A stretch of 19,388 nucleotides of DNA from an uncultured Eubacteriales bacterium (lineage in GTDB: Bacteria > Bacillota > Clostridia > Oscillospirales > CAG-272), in NCBI GenBank assembly GCA_958414825.1, contig CATYXQ010000034.1, positions 1 through 19,388 on the forward strand, read 5' to 3'. This document shows positions 14,806 through 19,388 of this stretch, in pieces; positions within the stretch are counted from its first letter, which is position 1; the number at the start of each line of letters is the position of its first letter. The notes beneath the pieces were generated by a model. That model was not told where the DNA came from. It saw nothing but the letters and a program-made list of their open reading frames with translations, and did not search any database. The position numbers and the translations under genes are program-made.

Positions 14806-15387
14806 ATGAAAAAAGAGTATATATATGAGGTGTTTTCCAAAATACCGACATTTGAAACGGAACGGTTGATTATAAGACCGATGCGCATGTTTGACGCGTT
14901 TGATATGTATGAATACGCCCGTATGCCGGAAACTACCGAATTTTTAACCTGGAGCCCCCATCCTGACATTGAATATACAAAAAATTATCTCGCTTTTGTT
15001 ATGGGAAAATATAGAGCCGGGGAATTTTACGATTGGGCTGTTACGCTGAAATCGGAAAACGGCAAAATGATCGGAACCTGCGGATATTCTCGGATTGATT
15101 TTTCAAATGACGTAGGAGAAATCGGCTATGTAATCAATCCCGATTTTCAAAAGCGCGGTTATGCGACCGAAGCCGCATGGACGGTTTTAAATTTCGGATT
15201 TGAAAAACTTGATTTTCACAGAATAGAAGCAAAATTTATCGAGGGCAATGCGGCAAGTTTTGCCGTAATGCAAAAATGCGGAATGAAATATGAGGGAATG
15301 GCACGTGAAAGTATGCGTATAAAAGGCGTATACCGCAATATAGGATGCTGTGCAATTTTGAATGAGGATATAAAAAAGCGCGATTAA
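14806..15387 (+). CDS. GNAT family N-acetyltransferase (RimJ/RimL-like)
   Basis: A 193-residue protein of the Acetyltransf_3 type. FETERLIIRPM near the start, GEIGYVINPDFQKRGYATEA (the acetyl-CoA binding region, with Q-x-x-G-Y/A form) and NAASFAVMQKCGMKYEG near the end are typical of the RimJ/RimL group, which acetylates N-termini of ribosomal proteins or small amines. The actual acceptor cannot be told. The ATG at 14806 has GGAG five bases before it; an upstream in-frame ATG at 14740 lies within the promoter and is rejected. The gene appears monocistronic, with its own promoter, divergent from proC. Its last seven codons form the left arm of its terminator, and its TAA lies in the loop. Confidence 0.88.
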   Translation: MKKEYIYEVFSKIPTFETERLIIRPMRMFDAFDMYEYARMPETTEFLTWSPHPDIEYTKNYLAFVMGKYRAGEFYDWAVTLKSENGKMIGTCGYSRIDFSNDVGEIGYVINPDFQKRGYATEAAWTVLNFGFEKLDFHRIEAKFIEGNAASFAVMQKCGMKYEGMARESMRIKGVYRNIGCCAILNEDIKKRD

Positions 15388-15409
15388 CGTGCTTTTTTAT
15401 ATCCTCATT
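15361..15409 (+). terminator. Terminator hairpin that contains the GNAT stop codon
   Basis: A perfect 19-base inverted repeat (15361-15379 and 15391-15409) plus three inner pairs leaves a loop at 15383-15387 that holds the TAA stop. The right arm contains a run of six T at 15393-15398 and is followed by more T. The left arm is coding sequence. Confidence 0.85.
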
Positions 15410-15479
15410 TTAAATACTTGCAAATCTTTTTAGTATAGTTTGCTGACAAGCCAAATATAAATTACCGTGAGGTGATTTT

Positions 15480-16625
15480 ATGACAAAAAAGATTTTTTCG
15501 CATATCCTAACCGCGATCATTTTATTCCTTACAATTTTCATTCCCTGTAATGCTGCTCCCGAATTTACCGCTCCGCTGGAGTGCCGGAGCGCCATTCTAA
15601 TGGAAGCGTCAACCGGAATGGTTTTGTATGAAAAAAACGCGGATGAAGCATTACCGCCTGCTTCTGTTACGAAAGTGATGACATTGCTGCTTGTCATGGA
15701 AGCCGTAGACAGCGGAAAAATAAAACTAACGGATATGGTTCCGGTCAGTGAAAATGCAGCATCTATGGGCGGCTCCCAGGTTTATCTTAAAGTAGGGGAA
15801 GAAATGTCCGTAGATGAGATGATCAAATGTGTTGTAATTTCCTCAGCAAACGATTGTGCGGTAGCGCTAGCTGAATTTTTATGCGGCAGCGAAGAAGCGT
15901 TTGTGACGCAAATGAATACGCGAGCCAAAGAACTCGGAATGGAAAATACAAATTTTGAAAATACCAACGGGTTGGACGATACAGTTACCAATCATAAAAT
16001 CAGTGCGCGTGACATCGCCATTATGTCCAGAGAACTGCTAAAACATGAATTCATTCTAAAATACAGTTCAACCTGGATGGATACGATTCGAAACGGTGCA
16101 TTCGGTTTAACTAATACAAATCGTCTGATTCGCTTTTACGCAGGGGCAAACGGTCTGAAAACTGGATCAACCTCCAAAGCAAAATTTTGCATCAGTGCAA
16201 CTGCAAAACGGGATGGAATGCAGTTAATTGCTGTTATCATGGCCGCGCCTACACGAGATATTCGCAATAATGAGGCGAAACAGCTTTTAGATTTTGGTTT
16301 TGCCAACTACGGCGTTTATACTGCTGAAGCTGGAACAATGGATCCGATTCGAGTGCAGGGAGGCGTATCCGATTATTGCCCGTTGACTTTTACAGAGTAT
16401 AGTGCAGTACTGGAAAAAGGAGACATGGCTAAGATTACCAAGCGCATTGAACTTCCGGAAAGTGCACGCAGTCCAATTTCAAAAGGTGATGTGCTTGGCT
16501 CTATCATATATGAATGTGATGGAAAAGAACTGGGACGAGTCGATATCTTAGCGGCAGAAAATGTTGATGCCATTGGATTTGGCGAATTGTTACGGCGCCT
16601 TTTGAAAGGATTTTGCTTGAGTTAA
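15480..16625 (+). CDS. Serine-type D-Ala-D-Ala carboxypeptidase (PBP5/DacF family)
   Basis: A 381-residue secreted enzyme that trims the terminal D-alanine from peptidoglycan stem peptides. It has an N-terminal signal peptide (hydrophobic 5-22, likely cleavage after CNA at 23-25), the catalytic SVTK (Ser62, Lys65), the second motif SAN (122-124) and KTG (227-229), followed by a beta-rich C-terminal domain and a terminal amphipathic stretch (FGELLRRLLKGF) that usually anchors these proteins to the membrane. The length fits DacF (and DacB) of B. subtilis, which act in sporulation, better than vegetative DacA, but this is weak evidence. GAGGTG is five bases before the ATG. The upstream 90 bases lack a clear sigma-A promoter. 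No terminator was seen before pgi, which has its own promoter. Confidence 0.93.
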   Translation: MTKKIFSHILTAIILFLTIFIPCNAAPEFTAPLECRSAILMEASTGMVLYEKNADEALPPASVTKVMTLLLVMEAVDSGKIKLTDMVPVSENAASMGGSQVYLKVGEEMSVDEMIKCVVISSANDCAVALAEFLCGSEEAFVTQMNTRAKELGMENTNFENTNGLDDTVTNHKISARDIAIMSRELLKHEFILKYSSTWMDTIRNGAFGLTNTNRLIRFYAGANGLKTGSTSKAKFCISATAKRDGMQLIAVIMAAPTRDIRNNEAKQLLDFGFANYGVYTAEAGTMDPIRVQGGVSDYCPLTFTEYSAVLEKGDMAKITKRIELPESARSPISKGDVLGSIIYECDGKELGRVDILAAENVDAIGFGELLRRLLKGFCLS

Positions 16626-16672
16626 GCGGTTACGGGTTAAATTATTCGTACACATTCCATAGGATTTTACTG

Positions 16673-16701
16673 TTGAAAAGTACAGACAAATGTAGTATAT
16701 T
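16673..16701 (+). promoter_or_regulatory. Sigma-A promoter of pgi
   Basis: TTGAAA (16673-16678) and TATATT (16696-16701) are 17 bases apart, in the gap between the carboxypeptidase gene and pgi. A GGGGGA ribosome binding site follows at 16723-16728. Confidence 0.75.
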
Positions 16702-16736
16702 GATTATAGTAACAAATCAATAGGGGGAAAATAAAA

Positions 16737-18074
16737 ATGAGCATTAAATTAAGCAGCAGGTTTGCGGAAAATTTTATGACTTCATCCGATTATAGGCGTA
16801 TAGGCGCTGAAGCAGAGGCTGCATACCAAACTATAAAAAACAGAAGCGGTGCAGGGAACGATTTTCTCGGCTGGGTAGATCTACCCGAATCATATGACAG
16901 AGAAGAATTTCAGCGTATTCAAGACGCCGCCGTTAGAATCCGAAAATCCTGTGACATTTTTATTGTCATCGGAATCGGAGGGTCTTATCTCGGCGCGAGA
17001 GCGGCAATCGAATTTATCAAATCTCCGCTATACAATAATTTGAAAAAAGACACGCCGGATATTTATTTTACCGGAAATAATATCAGTTCGACTGCACTAT
17101 CTGAGCTTTTGTCTCTTTGCGATGGAAAAGATATTTGTGTAAATGTAATTTCTAAATCAGGAACAACGACCGAGCCTGCGATTGCGTTTCGTATTTTTCG
17201 AGAACTTTTAGAGCAAAAATACGGAGCAGAAGGAGCCAGAACACGTATTTTTGCCACAACCGACCGCGAAAAGGGTACGCTGAAGAACTTTTCCGATCAA
17301 ATGCAATATGAAACATTTGTTGTCCCCGATGATGTGGGCGGTCGATACTCTGTTTTAACAGCAGTGGGGTTGCTGCCGATTGCAGTCGCCGACATCGATA
17401 TTACGGCAATGATGCTCGGAGCGGCCGATGCGCGGTCGCTCTATACAAAAGCGCCTTATGCTGAAAATGACTGCTTCAAATATGCGGCGCTTCGCAACTT
17501 GATGTACCGCAGCGGCAAAAAAGTGGAAATATTAGTCGGATACGAACCTTTTCAGCAAATGCTCAATGAATGGTGGAAACAGCTTTACGGTGAAAGCGAA
17601 GGAAAAGATCATAAAGGAATATTCCCGGCGTCCGTTATCTTTTCCACTGATCTGCATTCTATGGGGCAGTATATACAGGACGGCGAACGAATGCTGTTCG
17701 AGACTGTGCTCGATATAAAAGACAGCGGCAACAAAGTTGAAATTCCATACGATCAAGCGAATGTAGATGGGTTGAATTTTCTTGCCGGAAAATCTTTAAA
17801 TTATGTCAACAGCACCGCAATGCTTGGCACATTATTTGCGCATAATGACGGCGGCGTTCCGAATATTGTCTTGGAAATTTCCGACCGCACGGCATATTCT
17901 TTCGGATATCTTGTCTATTTCTTTGAACTGGCTTGCGCTGTATCAGGTTATATGCTCGGTGTAAATCCGTTTAATCAGCCCGGAGTGGAAGCGTACAAAA
18001 AAAATATGTTTGCTCTGCTCGGAAAAAGCGGATATGAAAAAGAACGTGAAATTCTCGAAAAACGCATGAAATGA
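16737..18074 (+). CDS. pgi: Glucose-6-phosphate isomerase
   Basis: A 445-residue enzyme interconverting glucose-6-phosphate and fructose-6-phosphate in glycolysis and gluconeogenesis. The length matches the short Firmicutes form (about 450) rather than the 550-residue proteobacterial one. Visible are VIGIGGSYLGARAAIEF, the phosphate-binding signature VISKSGTTTEPAIAF (137-151), GGRYSVLTAVGLLP, and the catalytic region GESEGKDHKG (285-294), whose glutamates include the probable base. The C-terminal helix region with GVEAYKKN is typical, its lysine contacting the substrate in homologues. The ATG follows GGGGGA by eight bases. The gene has its own promoter and is probably monocistronic, although I find no clear hairpin-plus-T-run terminator in the 110 bases after it. 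Confidence 0.97.
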   Translation: MSIKLSSRFAENFMTSSDYRRIGAEAEAAYQTIKNRSGAGNDFLGWVDLPESYDREEFQRIQDAAVRIRKSCDIFIVIGIGGSYLGARAAIEFIKSPLYNNLKKDTPDIYFTGNNISSTALSELLSLCDGKDICVNVISKSGTTTEPAIAFRIFRELLEQKYGAEGARTRIFATTDREKGTLKNFSDQMQYETFVVPDDVGGRYSVLTAVGLLPIAVADIDITAMMLGAADARSLYTKAPYAENDCFKYAALRNLMYRSGKKVEILVGYEPFQQMLNEWWKQLYGESEGKDHKGIFPASVIFSTDLHSMGQYIQDGERMLFETVLDIKDSGNKVEIPYDQANVDGLNFLAGKSLNYVNSTAMLGTLFAHNDGGVPNIVLEISDRTAYSFGYLVYFFELACAVSGYMLGVNPFNQPGVEAYKKNMFALLGKSGYEKEREILEKRMK

Positions 18075-18090
18075 TTGAAATAAAATCACC

Positions 18091-18104
18091 AAAAGTATAC
18101 TTTT
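18091..18104. repeat. Perfect 14-base palindrome upstream of a promoter
   Basis: AAAAGTATACTTTT is a perfect palindrome without a spacer, ending five bases before the -35 box at 18110. It could be a repressor or activator site, or chance in A/T-rich sequence. It is also the only structure after pgi and is too weak for a terminator. Confidence 0.35.
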
Positions 18105-18109
18105 TACTA

Positions 18110-18138
18110 TTGCATTTGTGTGCAAAATAGTGTATATT
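18110..18138 (+). promoter_or_regulatory. Sigma-A promoter of the small P-loop gene
   Basis: TTGCAT (18110-18115) and TATATT (18133-18138) are 17 bases apart. The roughly 45-base leader contains a six-base inverted repeat (TACAGA at 18144-18149, TCTGTA at 18155-18160) before the GGAGG site at 18177-18181. Confidence 0.75.
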
Positions 18139-18190
18139 ATTATTACAGAGGTATTCTGTATTCGCAATAATATATTGGAGGATTCGACTT

Positions 18191-18598
18191 ATGGTGAAAT
18201 TGATTCTCGGTCTTAAAGGTTCCGGAAAAACAAAAGCGCTCATAGACATGGTTAACAATGCATCCCATTCTTCCCATGGTAACGTCGTTTGCATAGAAAA
18301 AGGACAAAAGCTGATTTATGACGTTAAGTATAAAGCCAGATTGATTGAGGCGGATGCTTATGGAGTTGAGGATGCGCAGACGCTCTTTGGCTTTATCGCA
18401 GGTATCGCCGCAAGCGATCACGACTTGTCGGATCTGTTTATCGATTCTGCCCTAAAAATCTGTTCAAATGATGTAGACGCATTTGTAAAATTTGTCGAAG
18501 CGACAAATGCACTGGTCGAAAAATACGGTTTCAATTGTGTAATGACCTCCTCTATTGCGGTTGAAGAAATCCCGGAACCCTTAAAAAAATATGTTTGA
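18191..18598 (+). CDS. Small P-loop ATP-binding protein of unknown function
   Basis: A 135-residue protein beginning with a Walker A motif (GLKGSGKT, residues 7-14). A plausible Walker B is the hydrophobic stretch ending in Asp in LSDLFIDS (about 77-84), and a later VMTSSI strand is in the place of a sensor strand. This is close to the minimum for a P-loop NTPase. Similar conserved proteins of about 135 residues occur in many Clostridia, where databases often label them ATP-binding or, without good reason, twitching motility protein PilT; nothing here suggests pili. I do not know its function. The ribosome binding site GGAGG lies nine bases before the ATG. It has its own promoter and is followed by a strong terminator, so it is monocistronic. 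The next gene downstream is a cysteine-rich protein. Confidence 0.82.
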   Translation: MVKLILGLKGSGKTKALIDMVNNASHSSHGNVVCIEKGQKLIYDVKYKARLIEADAYGVEDAQTLFGFIAGIAASDHDLSDLFIDSALKICSNDVDAFVKFVEATNALVEKYGFNCVMTSSIAVEEIPEPLKKYV

Positions 18599-18617
18599 TT
18601 TTTATATTGAATATATT

Positions 18618-18650
18618 GAAAAAGCGCAGAACTTGTTTCTGCGCTTTTTC
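18618..18650 (+). terminator. Rho-independent terminator after the P-loop gene
   Basis: A perfect 14-base inverted repeat (18618-18631 and 18637-18650, core AAAAAGCGCAGAA) with a five-base loop; the right arm contains a run of five T. It separates the P-loop gene from the cysteine-rich gene downstream. Confidence 0.88.
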
Positions 18651-18677
18651 ACATCCGATAAAATACGGCATATTATA
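18651..18677 (+). promoter_or_regulatory. Candidate sigma-K-type sporulation promoter
   Basis: AC at 18651-18652, 16 bases, then CATATTATA at 18669-18677 fits the B. subtilis sigma-K consensus as I recall it (AC, 16-17 bases, CATANNNTA). A TATAAT-like hexamer at 18674-18679 has no -35 partner at 17 bases. The signal is short, so it could be chance. Confidence 0.4.
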
Positions 18678-18722
18678 ATATCGAAGGCGTAACGCCCCAA
18701 TTTTTTCAGGAGGAACTATAAT

Positions 18723-19388
18723 ATGGCTGAAAACAGATGTTCCTGCACAGGTGGATCTGTGTCGAATATAAATGTAGGCAAAGAATCCGTTTGTATAGAT
18801 ACTTACAGAGTCCTTGACTCTTGCCGTGATAAAGATTGCTTTGAAAATGTACCGGTGTATCTCACCGATTTCGGTCAGGAAATCATCGATCGCGTTGGAA
18901 AGGTCAGAACGAAATGCGCTCAACTTCTTTGGTGCTGCATTACGGTAGATCCAGTTCAATTTAACCGTGGTTTTTATCAAGTAACCATTCGTTTTTATGT
19001 GAAGCTTATCCTCGAAGCCTGCGTTTGCATTGGACGCGCGCAAGAATTTGAGGGAATTGCGGTTGCCGAAAAGAAAGTCATTCTATACGGCAGCGAGGGA
19101 TGTGTAAATATTTTCAGAAGCACCGTTTCCGATGAATTTTGTTCATGCAACGACAATACCTCCACAAGCTTCTCCACAAATATGCCCATTGCAGCCGTTG
19201 AAGTGGCAAGCCCGGTCGTGCTTTCTACAAAAGTAGTTGAGCCGTCCTGCTGCAACTTTGTCCCTTGCTGCTGCTGCTCTTGTGACAGTATTCCGGAAAA
19301 TGTGTGTTCCTGCGTCGGCGGCACATTGAATGACAACGGAACGAATCGACTTTATGTTTCGCTTGGCATTTTCTCAATTATCCGTATT
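18723..19388 (+). CDS. Cysteine-rich protein of unknown function, 3'-truncated by the window edge
   Basis: The frame is open for 222 codons and runs off the right edge. AGGAGG (18708-18713) lies nine bases before the ATG. There is no signal peptide or membrane span. Cysteines are concentrated at the start (CSC at 6-8), in the first half (positions near 24, 34, 39) and in a dense cluster of nine at 176-197 (CC, CCCCSC, CSC). The motif ENxCSCxGG occurs twice, at residues 3-11 and 192-200, which suggests related caps around two domains. I recall similar uncharacterised proteins as conserved in Clostridia but know no function. High cysteine content and a possible sigma-K promoter would suit a spore coat or other structural protein; metal binding is an alternative. 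A terminator separates it from the P-loop gene. Confidence 0.8.
   Translation, partial: MAENRCSCTGGSVSNINVGKESVCIDTYRVLDSCRDKDCFENVPVYLTDFGQEIIDRVGKVRTKCAQLLWCCITVDPVQFNRGFYQVTIRFYVKLILEACVCIGRAQEFEGIAVAEKKVILYGSEGCVNIFRSTVSDEFCSCNDNTSTSFSTNMPIAAVEVASPVVLSTKVVEPSCCNFVPCCCCSCDSIPENVCSCVGGTLNDNGTNRLYVSLGIFSIIRI

Noticed and set aside
15537..15557. A lipoprotein signal (Cys23) in the carboxypeptidase
   Set aside because: The residue before the cysteine is proline, which does not fit a lipobox; a type I cleavage after Ala25 is more likely.
18552..19043. A 163-codon open frame on the minus strand
   Set aside because: Antisense to the cysteine-rich gene, which has an AGGAGG site and a frame open to the window edge; it also crosses a terminator.
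1..19388. CRISPR arrays, tRNA or rRNA genes, insertion sequences, prophage or toxin-antitoxin pairs
   Set aside because: I looked for regular repeats, cloverleaf-like segments, transposase or integrase motifs and small paired genes and saw none; the genes form a continuous housekeeping set.

Overview
The window looks like a chromosomal stretch of an endospore-forming, low-to-moderate GC Clostridia bacterium, probably Oscillospirales-like or a neighbouring order. The evidence is the miaB-ylbF-mutS-mutL gene order, strong AGGAGG-type ribosome binding sites, consensus sigma-A promoters with 17-base spacers, a SpoIIM-like membrane protein, a PBP5/DacF-type carboxypeptidase and a cysteine-rich protein of a Clostridia-restricted type. 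I see no tRNA, rRNA, CRISPR array, insertion sequence, phage gene or riboswitch. No stretch longer than about 210 bases lacks a gene.

Layout. (1) 3-653: the 3' part of a single-pass membrane protein gene, convergent with an ABC exporter gene (701-2518, minus strand); a shared hairpin terminator lies between them. (2) 2519-2726: two divergent consensus promoters, for the ABC exporter and for a polytopic DUF6020-like membrane protein (2727-4418). (3) 4484-12120: a compact plus-strand operon, miaB-ylbF-mutS-mutL-tgt, with a TATAAT promoter and a bidirectional terminator. It joins two anticodon-loop tRNA modification enzymes (MiaB at A37, Tgt at G34), a Ric/YlbF protein with a four-cysteine tail, and the mismatch repair pair MutS/MutL. 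(4) 12126-14614, minus strand: proC, then a SpoIIM-like gene and a DUF624 membrane protein gene. The last two appear to have their own sporulation-type (sigma-E-like) promoter. (5) 14703-15409: divergent promoters between proC and a GNAT acetyltransferase gene, whose stop codon lies in the loop of its own terminator. (6) 15480-18074: a secreted D,D-carboxypeptidase and glucose-6-phosphate isomerase. (7) 18091-19388: a small P-loop protein of unknown function and a cysteine-rich protein cut by the window edge, the latter behind a sigma-K-like promoter.

Most of the window is housekeeping: DNA repair, tRNA modification, proline synthesis, glycolysis and cell wall. I do not see a clear new defence or mobile system. 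The most interesting signals are the cysteine tail on the YlbF protein directly after MiaB, the sporulation-type promoters before the SpoIIM-like/DUF624 pair and the cysteine-rich protein, and the uncharacterised pair at the right end.
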